Source: CALBPI01 sp039027435 (GTDB taxonomy: Bacteria; Pseudomonadota; Gammaproteobacteria; Steroidobacterales; Woeseiaceae). From it: a DNA stretch of 64,000 bases. Under the pieces are notes generated by a model, which saw only the letters and a list, made by a program, of their open reading frames with translations, did not search any database and was not told the DNA's origin. Every line of letters begins with the position of its first letter. Position 1 is the first letter of the stretch. Made by a program: the position numbers and the translations under genes. The stretch is from NCBI GenBank assembly GCA_039027435.1, contig JBCCKF010000001.1:512631-576630 (forward strand), given 5' to 3'. Of this stretch, positions 17,720 to 28,043 are shown piece after piece.

Positions 17720-17923
17720 ATGCTGATCGTCAGCCGCCGCAATGCAGAATCGATTCTTATCGAACCCGCCGCTGATGTGGATCCGAATACCCCACTCAGG
17801 GAAATTTTCGGTGATGGTCCTATCGAGATCACTGTGTTCTCGGGCGCGGGACACCGTGTAAAGATGGGTGTTGATGCGCCTCGTGCACTCACGATCTGGC
17901 GCAAAGAGCCGGAGAATTCCTGA
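17720..17923 (+). CDS. CsrA/RsmA-family RNA-binding regulator with an inserted segment
   Basis: A 67-residue protein. MLIVSRRNAESILI matches beta-1 of CsrA (MLILTRRVGETLMI), and HRVKMGVDAPRALTIWR matches beta-4/beta-5, including the RNA-contacting Arg at the position of E. coli R44. Between them lie about 20 residues (EPAADVDPNTPLREIFGDGP) where E. coli has three. The familiar H43 is Trp and E45 is Lys. Known CsrA proteins bind GGA motifs in mRNA leaders and influence flagellar genes. It starts 51 bases after flgN, with AAGGAG upstream, so it is probably co-transcribed with flgMN. Whether it binds RNA is not shown by sequence. Confidence 0.8.
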   Translation: MLIVSRRNAESILIEPAADVDPNTPLREIFGDGPIEITVFSGAGHRVKMGVDAPRALTIWRKEPENS

Positions 17924-17938
17924 AAACGCTCCAGGGCG

Positions 17939-18688
17939 CTAGACGATCCGAAGCTTCGGTGCAGACTGCGAGTCAAGCGGCTCGATCGCCGGGCGGCGAT
18001 CATCATGGGTTGCCGTCATATGGGCGGGCAGAACGATCACAGCGGACAGACCGCCCCCACCTGCGCGGAATTGCAACTGGGCACCCATCGCCTCGAGCTC
18101 ACGCGAGATAATCGAGAGTCCCAGACCGGCAGATTTCCCGTTGGTTGAGAGTTTGACAAACGGCTGGGCGATCTTGGTCAGCATTCCATCCGGCACCCCG
18201 ATACCATTGTCACGAACAACGATCAGCGTACCCGCACCCATAGCCGTCGATGACTCAATGTGAATCTGCAATGTCGATGGGCTCGGGTGATGCGTAATCG
18301 CATTTCGGAACAGCTCATCCAGGACCATGCGCATCGCGGAAAGATCAGCCACGATTTGATCCTGCGCAATGGAAACCACCAAGTCCGCGCCGGGATGAAC
18401 GTTTTGTTTTCGGAATACGATTTCTGCGAGCTCAGTCAAACTGAACTGTTCCGGAGTCACGTGTCTTTGTCCGGCGCGGCAGTAACGAATAAGGTCGTTG
18501 ACGAATCGGTCCATTCCGGCCAAACGCAGATCCAGCATCCCGAGCGCGTGCATCGCAGCATCGGGATCATCCCTCAAGAGATCCTCCCGGACGTAGGCCG
18601 ACAACTGACGTGCAGAACGCAATAGCGACGCATAGTCCTGCGACAATGCCCGTGCAAAAACCTGCCGTTGTGAGTGTTCTTCGATCAT
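17939..18688 (-). CDS. Histidine-kinase-like ATPase lacking the phospho-acceptor His
   Basis: A 249-residue soluble protein. A HisKA-like helical part (about 1-75) contains ALSQDYASLLRSARQLSAYV, where active kinases of this type have an SHDLxxPL motif, so the expected His is Gln. The HATPase_c part (about 95-225) looks intact: N box (LDELFRNAI), G1 (VVRDNGIGVP) and G2 (GKSAGLGLSIISREL). It begins eight bases after the REC-GGDEF-EAL gene and is surely in its operon. It may be an ATP-binding partner or allosteric protein, or a kinase that uses another residue. There is no sensor or membrane segment. Confidence 0.8.
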   Translation of the reverse strand: MIEEHSQRQVFARALSQDYASLLRSARQLSAYVREDLLRDDPDAAMHALGMLDLRLAGMDRFVNDLIRYCRAGQRHVTPEQFSLTELAEIVFRKQNVHPGADLVVSIAQDQIVADLSAMRMVLDELFRNAITHHPSPSTLQIHIESSTAMGAGTLIVVRDNGIGVPDGMLTKIAQPFVKLSTNGKSAGLGLSIISRELEAMGAQLQFRAGGGGLSAVIVLPAHMTATHDDRRPAIEPLDSQSAPKLRIV

Positions 18689-18696
18689 TAATGCCC

Positions 18697-20424
18697 TTAG
18701 TCGTTGATGGCCGGCAATGCCCGCAGGATGCCTGTCACGGTTTGCTTTCGATCATCAAGGAAATATTTGCGAACGGATACTGCGTCCATAGGCGCACCGT
18801 AATATCCACCTTGCACGGAATCGCAACCGATCGCTTTCAATAGACGTAACTGGTCTTCGGTCTCAACGCCGATAGCACCCACGCCCAACTCAAGGTTGTG
18901 CGCCAGGTTGACGATGGATTTGACGATCGCAAACGAACGTTTGCGATCCAGTGCGCCCACAAATTCTCTGGCGATACACAAGCCATCTAACGGAAACTCG
19001 TTGAGCATACCCATGGTCGAGTATCCGGTACCGAAGTCATTCAACCAGACCTGCACGCCAGCCTTGCGCAGCTCAGCTAATGCTTCCCGGGTTTCGCCAT
19101 ATTCAGCGCGCAGAACCGATTCGGTGAGCTCGAAACGCAACAACCCAGGGTTTACACCACTGCGCTCGAACAGCCGGTTCATGGCCTCGACGAGATCAGT
19201 GCGCAGGATCTGCGATGCAGAGACATTCACCGAAACGGGCACAACATCCAGTTGATCGTCAGTCCAGGTCACGATGTCATTGGTGACTTGTTGCAGCACC
19301 AGATCATCGATCGCGGAGATCATGCCGTTCTCTTCTGCAAAGGGAACGAATGCTTCCGGCCCAAGAATGCCGCGACGCGGGTGACGCCAGCGTACAAGCG
19401 CTTCCAGACCGATCAGCCTATGGGTTCGCGCACAGGCCTTCGGCTGGTATTGCACCATAAACTGTTCGTTCGCTATGGCTTCGGATAACTCGCGCAGCAT
19501 AGCGTTGCGCGCTTCCGCGCTCTTATTGAGTTCCGGCGAGTAGAACATGATGTTGTTGCGACCGTTGCGCTTGGCTTGATACATCGCGATATCGGATCGG
19601 GTCAGAAGCTCTTCCGTATCACTAGCGTCATGGGGATACATCGATATCCCAATGCTCGCGCCGATAGTCACGGAATGCCCGCCCAGGACGAAAGGCATCT
19701 GCAGCGCTTCCAGGATTTTTGCGGCAACGATTTCGGCGTCATAAGGGCTATTCAGTGACTCGGCGAGAATCGCAAACTCGTCACCGCCGAGGCGACCCAC
19801 CAGATCGCCAGTCCGGACACACGAGCGAAATCGCATAGCGGCCTGCGTCAACAACTCATCACCTGCATGGTGACCTAGCGTGTCGTTAATCTCCTTGAAC
19901 TCATCGAGATCAATGAACAGCAACGCCATCAATTCACCGCTGCGTTCAGCATGTCCGACAGCCTTCAGCAATTGCCGGTTGAAGCGCTGACGATTGGACA
20001 GTCGGGTAAGCTGATCAAAATCAGCGAGATCGCGAAGGCGTTGTTCGCCCTTTTTTCGCTCGATCGCATACCGCAAGGTACGCACAAACGGCGCGCCAAC
20101 AGAATCGCCTTTGGCGATGAAGTCCTCGACACCCAATCGTGCTGCCGACAGGGCCATCTGTTCGCGATCATCACCGCTTAGAACAATGATTGGCATCGTC
20201 TCGTTGACACGCTGCAGATCTTTGATCGAACTCAAGCCGTGGCTATCAGGTAACGTCAGATCGAGCAGAGTGATGTCGAAAGTGCCGGTATCGATCATGT
20301 CCATTGCTTCCTGCAATGTCTCGACCGAGGTCACGCTTATGTTGCTGTCGACGCGTTGCAGGGACATCGTCACCATCTCCGCATCGGCAGCATTGTCTTC
20401 GACGACAAGTACGTGCATATCCAA
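18697..20424 (-). CDS. REC-GGDEF-EAL protein with degenerate EAL domain
   Basis: A 575-residue cytoplasmic protein. The REC domain (about 1-120) keeps the phospho-site Asp (TLLDLTLPD) and Lys (FIAKGDS). The GGDEF domain (about 140-295) is intact, with VGRLGGDEFAIL and the LFIDLDEFKEINDTLGHHAG metal region, so diguanylate cyclase activity is likely. The EAL domain (about 310-565) keeps EALVRW but has LNDFGTGYS for DDFGTGYS, LCIAREF for LKIDRSF, and GAIGVET for AEGVET. Catalytic Asp, Lys and Glu are thus replaced, so phosphodiesterase activity is improbable. A sigma-28 type promoter lies 45 bases upstream. Confidence 0.9.
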   Translation of the reverse strand: MDMHVLVVEDNAADAEMVTMSLQRVDSNISVTSVETLQEAMDMIDTGTFDITLLDLTLPDSHGLSSIKDLQRVNETMPIIVLSGDDREQMALSAARLGVEDFIAKGDSVGAPFVRTLRYAIERKKGEQRLRDLADFDQLTRLSNRQRFNRQLLKAVGHAERSGELMALLFIDLDEFKEINDTLGHHAGDELLTQAAMRFRSCVRTGDLVGRLGGDEFAILAESLNSPYDAEIVAAKILEALQMPFVLGGHSVTIGASIGISMYPHDASDTEELLTRSDIAMYQAKRNGRNNIMFYSPELNKSAEARNAMLRELSEAIANEQFMVQYQPKACARTHRLIGLEALVRWRHPRRGILGPEAFVPFAEENGMISAIDDLVLQQVTNDIVTWTDDQLDVVPVSVNVSASQILRTDLVEAMNRLFERSGVNPGLLRFELTESVLRAEYGETREALAELRKAGVQVWLNDFGTGYSTMGMLNEFPLDGLCIAREFVGALDRKRSFAIVKSIVNLAHNLELGVGAIGVETEDQLRLLKAIGCDSVQGGYYGAPMDAVSVRKYFLDDRKQTVTGILRALPAIND

Positions 20425-20468
20425 TTCCTTTTGTCGTTTCGACGCTCCCGCAGAGCGTTCAAAAGCTA

Positions 20469-20495
20469 TTAGCGGCGCGCACCTACACGGCTTTA
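20469..20495 (-). promoter_or_regulatory. Sigma-28 type promoter for the REC-GGDEF-EAL operon
   Basis: On the minus strand TAAAG-N14-GCCGCTAA differs from the enteric consensus at one -10 base and matches the flgM promoter in this window (GCCGCTAG). The -10 end is 45 bases before the ATG, so the leader would be about 38 bases. Confidence 0.75.
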
Positions 20496-20561
20496 GTAAG
20501 GCGCACTTGCAATAGCGTTATGTCACATCCGTTATGACACCGTTTCTGGAGACTAAACGAT

Positions 20562-20588
20562 TAAAGCGGGGTTTGGGAGTGCCGCTAT
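20562..20588 (+). promoter_or_regulatory. Sigma-28 type promoter for the HATPase-REC-REC-HPt gene
   Basis: TAAAG-N14-GCCGCTAT lies on the plus strand, 66 bases from the divergent site at 20469-20495. The start point would fall near 20595, only a few bases before the ATG at 20598. The mRNA would then be nearly leaderless, or the true start is the GTG at 20655. Confidence 0.65.
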
Positions 20589-20597
20589 ACCAGAACA

Positions 20598-22358
<1,761 letters not shown>

Positions 22359-22359
22359 C

Positions 22360-24573
22360 ATGGCCAACGACCTCACCGGCATTTTTGAGAGCATCACCGG
22401 TTCGTTTCCGGACCGACCTCCGCTCGTGCTGATCGTCGATGATGAAGCGACGATCAGGCTGATGACGCGGCGCTTCCTGGAACACGCCGGCTTCCTTGTG
22501 GTTGATGCCGACAATGCTGAGGCCGGTATGCGCAAAATCGAGCGCAACAAGCCCGATATCATTCTGCTAGACGTGGATATGCCGGGGATGAACGGTTTCG
22601 AACTGACCGCTTGGATTCGGCAGCAACCCGGGCTTCGTTATACACCGGTGGTCATGATTACCGGTCGCGAGGACCCTGAGTCCGTGAATGCGGCCTATGA
22701 AGTCGGTGCTACTGACTTCATTGTGAAACCCATTAGCTGGTCAGTGCTCTCGCATCGAGTTCGATACATCTTGCGTAGCTCACAGACTCAACTTGCTCTG
22801 CGAGAATCACACTCGCGGGTCAAAGCGATCGTACAAGCGCTACCCGATCGCTTGTTTCTGCTCAATGCTCGAAGCCAGGTTATCGGCGATAACGCCTCAT
22901 TGATTCAATACAACTCCACCGGCACCGATCAGCTAGCGCTTCGCACCGAATCCTGGGATGCACAAGAACATATTCTGCGTCGGGAAATCGAATCCTTCTG
23001 CACGCAGCACACGGAAAAAGTGTTGGCAACCGGTGAGCCCATCGAGACTGCGATCTCGCTAATGGACCGCAAAGGACGCAAGCAGCATTTTGAAATCCGC
23101 TTGGGCAAACAGTCCGACCAGAACGTTTTGGCCGTGGTGCGCGATGTCACAGAGCAGCGCGAAGCGACCGATCGTATTCACCAATTGGCGTACTACGACC
23201 CCCTGACAGGGTTGCCCAACCGTCAGTTCTTCTCGAGCGAGTTGCGCCATTGTATGGACCGCGCACGAGCCAATAATTCACGCTTTGCATTGTTGTATAT
23301 CGACCTCGACCACTTTAAGCGCATCAACGATACGCTCGGTCATACGACCGGAGACGAGCTGCTCAAAATGGTCGCGTTGCGACTGGAGCGATGTTTACGC
23401 GCAGAGGACACACTGTCGCGAACAGATAAGGGAGGATTTGCCGACACGGGCAATGTTGCAAGACTTGGCGGTGATGAATTTACGCTGCTCGTGCGGAATG
23501 AGAGAGCAGTCGAGAACATTGAGAGCGTTGCGTCGCGCATCATTGAAACACTCAAGGCGCCATTTGAATTCACGGGTCACGAATTTGTCGTGACACCGAG
23601 CATTGGTATCGCGATCTACCCGAACGATGGCGAAGATGAAGAAACCCTGCTGAAGACCGCGGATGTCGCCATGTACCAGGCGAAACAGGCTGGACGATCC
23701 GGATTCTCTTTTTGCACGGAAACCACGTCGGTGCGCTCTCTGGAGCGACTCGACCTGGAAATCGACTTGCGAAGAGCGCTGGAGCAGGATCAGTTTGAAC
23801 TGCACTACCAACCCAAGGTTCGTGTTGGTGACTGGCGCATCACCGGGGCCGAAGCCCTGCTTCGGTGGCATCACCCGGAACGTGGATGGGTTTCTCCCGG
23901 AAAAATTATTCCGATCGCGGAAGACACCGGACTCATCGTCCCGATCGGTCGCTGGATTATCCAGGAGGCCTGTCGTCAGATGGCGGCCTGGAAAGAAGCG
24001 CGTATGCCGGCGATTCCCATTTCGGTCAATTTGTCGAGTCAGCAGTTCTGGCAGGACGACGTAGCCTCAGTGGTCGAAGCCGCACTCGGAACACACGAGT
24101 TGGATGCGGAGTATCTGCAACTCGAGCTGACCGAAGGGGTGTTGATGCAGGATGTGCAACAGACCCGTGAAGCGCTGCAGACTCTGCGTGAGATTGGCAT
24201 CTCGCTGGCGATCGACGACTTCGGCACCGGATACTCATCGCTCGCCTATCTGCGACAGTTCCCAATCGATTCGTTGAAGATCGATCGCTCCTTCGTTTGT
24301 GATATTCCCGACGAAGACGCGGTTGCAATTTGTAACGCCATTATCAGCATGGCTGGCAGTCTGAAGCTCAAGACCGTTGCCGAGGGCGTTGAAACCTACT
24401 CACAGCTCGAATACCTGATGCGCCGCCGGTGCGACGAAATCCAGGGATACTATTTCTCGAAACCCCTGCCCGCGGCCGAGATCGGCGAACTGCTGCGCGA
24501 CACCAAGCGCTTTGCTGGCATCGTACGCACCGATCAAGCGGCAATGGTCGCGGCCAGAGCCTCGGCGATATAA
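22360..24573 (+). CDS. REC-PAS-GGDEF-EAL c-di-GMP turnover protein
   Basis: A 737-residue protein that could both make and break c-di-GMP. The REC domain (about 20-140) keeps VDDE, IILLDVDMPGMNG and the late Lys (FIVKPIS). A PAS-like region (about 145-265) follows. GGDEF (about 275-455) has ARLGGDEFTLL. The EAL domain (about 475-725) keeps EALLRWHHP, SVNLSSQ, ELTEG, IDDFGTGYSS, LKIDRSF and AEGVET, so unlike the neighbour at 18.7 kb its phosphodiesterase site is intact. The ATG at 22360 lies two bases after the preceding stop, so the two genes form an operon. Its last 40 bases overlap the convergent aminotransferase gene. Confidence 0.93.
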   Translation: MANDLTGIFESITGSFPDRPPLVLIVDDEATIRLMTRRFLEHAGFLVVDADNAEAGMRKIERNKPDIILLDVDMPGMNGFELTAWIRQQPGLRYTPVVMITGREDPESVNAAYEVGATDFIVKPISWSVLSHRVRYILRSSQTQLALRESHSRVKAIVQALPDRLFLLNARSQVIGDNASLIQYNSTGTDQLALRTESWDAQEHILRREIESFCTQHTEKVLATGEPIETAISLMDRKGRKQHFEIRLGKQSDQNVLAVVRDVTEQREATDRIHQLAYYDPLTGLPNRQFFSSELRHCMDRARANNSRFALLYIDLDHFKRINDTLGHTTGDELLKMVALRLERCLRAEDTLSRTDKGGFADTGNVARLGGDEFTLLVRNERAVENIESVASRIIETLKAPFEFTGHEFVVTPSIGIAIYPNDGEDEETLLKTADVAMYQAKQAGRSGFSFCTETTSVRSLERLDLEIDLRRALEQDQFELHYQPKVRVGDWRITGAEALLRWHHPERGWVSPGKIIPIAEDTGLIVPIGRWIIQEACRQMAAWKEARMPAIPISVNLSSQQFWQDDVASVVEAALGTHELDAEYLQLELTEGVLMQDVQQTREALQTLREIGISLAIDDFGTGYSSLAYLRQFPIDSLKIDRSFVCDIPDEDAVAICNAIISMAGSLKLKTVAEGVETYSQLEYLMRRRCDEIQGYYFSKPLPAAEIGELLRDTKRFAGIVRTDQAAMVAARASAI

Positions 24574-25727
24574 CCCACACGGGTGCCGGTCATTCCGGCC
24601 ACATTGACGCGGCTTGAGCCGACGATGTAGACGTGCCAGTCCTCCCGCAGTTTGTCGATCGTCGGTTTGTCGATGCCGAGCAGTGAGAACATGCCGGATT
24701 GCTCTGCCACAAACCCAAATCGCTCAGCCAGCCCGTGCGCCTCCAGCGCCGCGACAAAACCGCGACGCTGCGCCGCCATTCTCTCGCGCATGGTTTCGAG
24801 TTCCTGCAGCCAGGCATCGCGCAGCGATCGATCAGTGAGAATCGTCGCAACGATTCTCGCGCCATGATCAGGTGGCATCGATATCATTGACCGCGTGATT
24901 TTCATGAGGTGCGTGCGAATGGCTTGCGCCTGCTCAGCGGTCGCGGTGATCGCGGTCAGAGCGCCTGTGCGCTCGCGGTAGAGCCCAAAGTTCTTCGAAC
25001 AGGAGCTCACAGCCAATAACTCCGGCACCTGCTCCGCGAGCATCCGAATGCCTTCGGCATCGGCGTCGAGTCCGCGCCCGAATCCCTGATAGGCGGTATC
25101 GACAAACGGCAGAATGTTGCGCTCCGCGCACAGTTTCGCTACTTGCCGCCAGAGGCCCTGATCAAGATCTGCGCCCGTCGGGTTGTGGCAGCAGCCATGC
25201 AACAAGATCACATCGTGCTCGGGTATCGCGCTCACATCCTCGAGGAACCCTTCGGCGTCGAGCGCTCCCGCCGCACTATCGTAATAGCGCAACGGCTTCA
25301 GGCTGAGACCTGTCGATGAGAGCAAAGGCTGATGGTTTGCCCAGGTCGGTGTGGTCACCCAGATGGTCGCGTTTGGCCGCAGGCTGGCGATGAGCTCAGC
25401 GGCCACCCGCAGACCGCCCGAACCGCCCGCCGTTTGCACTGTGGTCACGCGTCCCGCCGTCAGCGCCGGATGGCTATCGCCAAGGAGCATCCGAGTCATA
25501 CCGTCATTGAACTCAGCCAGACCAGCAATACCCACGTAACTCTTGGTGCGTTGCGCCTCCAGTATTCTTTGCTCGGCCTCGGTTACGGCCAGCAACACGG
25601 GCGTAGCCCCGTCGTCGTCCTGATAAACGCCAACGCCAAGATCGACTTTGTTATCCGAAGGGTCAGCACGATAGGCCGCCATCAAGGCAAGAATCGGATC
25701 GCCAGGCAAAGGGGAAACATCGAACAT
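24534..25727 (-). CDS. Class I aromatic/aspartate aminotransferase
   Basis: A 397-residue PLP enzyme of the AspC/TyrB family that transfers amino groups between aspartate or aromatic amino acids and 2-oxoglutarate. Family landmarks are KVDLGVGVYQDDDG, TAGGSGGLRV (as QTAGGSGGLR), the LLHGCCHNPTGADL motif, the PLP lysine in SCSKNFGLYRER, and the C-terminal SRVNVAGM. The ATG at 25727 has GAGGAG upstream. A TTG at 25742 would put that site inside the gene. AspC and TyrB cannot be separated by eye. Nothing nearby points to a specific pathway. Confidence 0.93.
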   Translation of the reverse strand: MFDVSPLPGDPILALMAAYRADPSDNKVDLGVGVYQDDDGATPVLLAVTEAEQRILEAQRTKSYVGIAGLAEFNDGMTRMLLGDSHPALTAGRVTTVQTAGGSGGLRVAAELIASLRPNATIWVTTPTWANHQPLLSSTGLSLKPLRYYDSAAGALDAEGFLEDVSAIPEHDVILLHGCCHNPTGADLDQGLWRQVAKLCAERNILPFVDTAYQGFGRGLDADAEGIRMLAEQVPELLAVSSCSKNFGLYRERTGALTAITATAEQAQAIRTHLMKITRSMISMPPDHGARIVATILTDRSLRDAWLQELETMRERMAAQRRGFVAALEAHGLAERFGFVAEQSGMFSLLGIDKPTIDKLREDWHVYIVGSSRVNVAGMTGTRVGYIAEALAATIAA

Positions 25728-25817
25728 CGGGGCACTCCTCAAAAGACGCGTCCATAGTAACGACAGCGCGGGCTGAGTTCACCGATTGTTGGGCGCGATT
25801 ACCTCACGCCGATCACG

Positions 25818-26549
25818 TCAGGCCGTGAGAATACTCTCCGCCATGCTCTCGAGCGACGGGCGATCCGTAATGACAATGTGTTTGCGGCGCACCGTGAGCA
25901 CCCCCGCCGTGCGCAGTCGACTGAACACGCGACTCACAGTCTCGGTCGCCAGCCCAAGGTGATTGCCGATATCGCCTCGGGACATCGCCAGCTCAAACTG
26001 GTCACCGTCCCAACCCCGTGAGGCGAGGCGCGCCGAGATATCGACGATAAAGGCGGCGATTCGCTCCTCCGCAGAAAACTCACCCGCGTGCAGCTGTTGC
26101 TCGGCAAGCTGGCCCGAGAATAGTCGGAATAGCTGCTGCTGCAGGCCAGCCGCACAGGATGACAATTCGAGCAATTGGCGGTAATCGATCGCGCACGTAG
26201 CGCCCTTTTGCAAGGCCACCGTGCTGTCTTGATATACGCCCATACTGACGGCATCCAGGCCGATAAGCTCGCCAGGGAAATGGAAGCGACGTACCTGCTC
26301 TCGACCTTCGCGGTCGACCCGGTAGCTTTTGAAACAACCGGATCGAACCGCCATGACGCCCTTAAAAGCGTCACCCCGACGAGCGACATGCTCCCCGGAA
26401 TCGACCGAGCTATCGACGTGGAGTAACTCATCGAGCTTCAACAACGTCTCTTCGTCGGATCCTGCAGCCAGACAAAACTGGCCCACCTGACAGTCGCTGC
26501 ACCTCGCTTCGGCAACCTGTCCGCGCAATATCGGTGTCGTGGTCCCCAT
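25818..26549 (-). CDS. fnr: Fnr/Anr-type oxygen-sensing transcription regulator
   Basis: A 243-residue CRP/FNR-family regulator. The N-terminal C-X2-C-X5-C (C17, C20, C26) plus a fourth Cys near 119 (KGATCAID) match the [4Fe-4S] ligands of Fnr. The cNMP-like domain is followed by a helix-turn-helix with TETVSRVFSRLR, whose E..SR residues read TTGAT half-sites. The ATG at 26549 puts the first Cys where E. coli has it. A GTG at 26576 lacks a ribosome site. It lies 50 bases after the hemN-like gene on the same strand, and the adjacent cco operon carries an Fnr-type box, so it probably controls that locus. Confidence 0.93.
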   Translation of the reverse strand: MGTTTPILRGQVAEARCSDCQVGQFCLAAGSDEETLLKLDELLHVDSSVDSGEHVARRGDAFKGVMAVRSGCFKSYRVDREGREQVRRFHFPGELIGLDAVSMGVYQDSTVALQKGATCAIDYRQLLELSSCAAGLQQQLFRLFSGQLAEQQLHAGEFSAEERIAAFIVDISARLASRGWDGDQFELAMSRGDIGNHLGLATETVSRVFSRLRTAGVLTVRRKHIVITDRPSLESMAESILTA

Positions 26550-26599
26550 AACCTGATCCCGTTTTGCGTGTGTCACGTGAGAGTAACAGAACCAGTGTT

Positions 26600-27982
26600 T
26601 CAGTGCAGTGACACTAGGGCCTTGTCTTGTAAGGACTTTTCGAACGTTTGAACGATACGCCCGAGGCTTTGTCGCCCGCGCTCAGTTACTGTCAAAGTGT
26701 GCTGATCGAATGTCAAAATGTCCTCGACGACAAGCGGTTGAATATACGATCCCAGTGCATCGATGTATCGATTAAACGGTATATCAAATGAGACAGACCA
26801 GTCGCGTTCGCGGCAGACGCCATCGCACAACATGCGCTCCACAATGAAGCAGGCGCGCTCGGTGGCAAGGTCCGCGCAGTATCCCGCCTCGATTGCAAGC
26901 CCACCGCTCTGCGAGTTGCGCATGTAGGCGTCGATGTCCGCCGGCGCACGGAACAAAAAGTCTTCGATCGATGAGATCGCGCCCGCACCGAACCCGAGCG
27001 TATCCGCACCTGCACCGATCATGTAGCCCATCAGTCCACGCTGCAGCTGGCCCTGGTCCTTGGCCCTGTGCATGACACTACCCGTCCGAGTGAAGTACCC
27101 GAGGCCGATGTGCTCATAGCCCGCGAGCAGCAGTCGTTCGGTCATCTGCGCTTCCATATCGTCGACCACGTCGATTTCCGGCAGCAGCGTTCTTGGGATC
27201 AAACGTTGGGAAGCATGCAACCCGGGTCGGTGTTGATAGCGCTCGGTGACGATATTGTCCGGCCCGAGGTCAGCAAGCCAGTCGATATCGTTGGTCAGAC
27301 CCTCGATGGACTGCATCGGCAAGCCATAGCGGGTCGCGAGTGTCACATCGCGGAAACTGGTGCGCCGCGCCGCCATCATCAGGGAGGCAAGACTCTCGGC
27401 CGATTGCTCGCGATTGATACTGGTCTGTACCGATTCACTCATTGCCGGTACCCACGTGCGCATTGCGTTAACACCCAGCATCGACAACTGCGCCACATAC
27501 TGCGGTGTCGCCGTACGGGCATCGACCTCCACCATGAAATATCGGCTGTTGGAGCCTGACACCGCGAAGCACTGCCCGATTTCGGTCATGATGCGACCGA
27601 GCGACGTAATCCCGAGATAAGCTGGTGATCCGCCCACAAACCACAGCTGCTCGACGAGCCGGTCTTGGTCGATCAGCTCACTCTTGGAGCGAATCTCCTT
27701 GCACAGGGCATCCACATAGGCCGCCATCAACCGCGCGTTGCGTGTGACCTTTTTCTGGCGTGCGCAGTGATAGCACAGCGAGGCACAGAACGGCAGCTGC
27801 GCAGCCAACGACAATCGAGCCGGAATCAGCTGCTCGTTGGCCGCCAACATCGCATCGCGAAATTCCAGCTCGCCGATGTCGTAGTCAAACTGCGTGGGCT
27901 CGGCCGTAATGCCAAGTGGTGGCATATCAACGCCAAACCGCTGCAGCAGACGCGGAATCTCGCTGCTTGTCTCTTTATCCAT
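26600..27982 (-). CDS. Divergent HemN-like radical SAM protein
   Basis: A 460-residue protein alignable along its length with oxygen-independent coproporphyrinogen III dehydrogenase. The radical SAM C-X3-C-X2-C is present (CASLCYHC), but the next residues are ARQ where HemN has GCN with a fourth Cys. Other HemN motifs are altered: YVHIPF is LAAQLPF and GGGTPT is VGGSPA. Conserved stretches such as MVEVDART and the AGADTLGFGAGAISS region remain. Placed between fnr and ccoN, it occupies the usual position of hemN in Pseudomonas. The ATG at 27982 is preferred over a TTG at 28000. It may have a changed activity. Heme synthesis is not assured. Confidence 0.8.
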   Translation of the reverse strand: MDKETSSEIPRLLQRFGVDMPPLGITAEPTQFDYDIGELEFRDAMLAANEQLIPARLSLAAQLPFCASLCYHCARQKKVTRNARLMAAYVDALCKEIRSKSELIDQDRLVEQLWFVGGSPAYLGITSLGRIMTEIGQCFAVSGSNSRYFMVEVDARTATPQYVAQLSMLGVNAMRTWVPAMSESVQTSINREQSAESLASLMMAARRTSFRDVTLATRYGLPMQSIEGLTNDIDWLADLGPDNIVTERYQHRPGLHASQRLIPRTLLPEIDVVDDMEAQMTERLLLAGYEHIGLGYFTRTGSVMHRAKDQGQLQRGLMGYMIGAGADTLGFGAGAISSIEDFLFRAPADIDAYMRNSQSGGLAIEAGYCADLATERACFIVERMLCDGVCRERDWSVSFDIPFNRYIDALGSYIQPLVVEDILTFDQHTLTVTERGRQSLGRIVQTFEKSLQDKALVSLH

Positions 27983-28043
27983 TGGGCCCCATCCAGACAA
28001 AGTTTTGTGCAGCTCACTCTACCAGCACGATCAAGCGGTGAAA

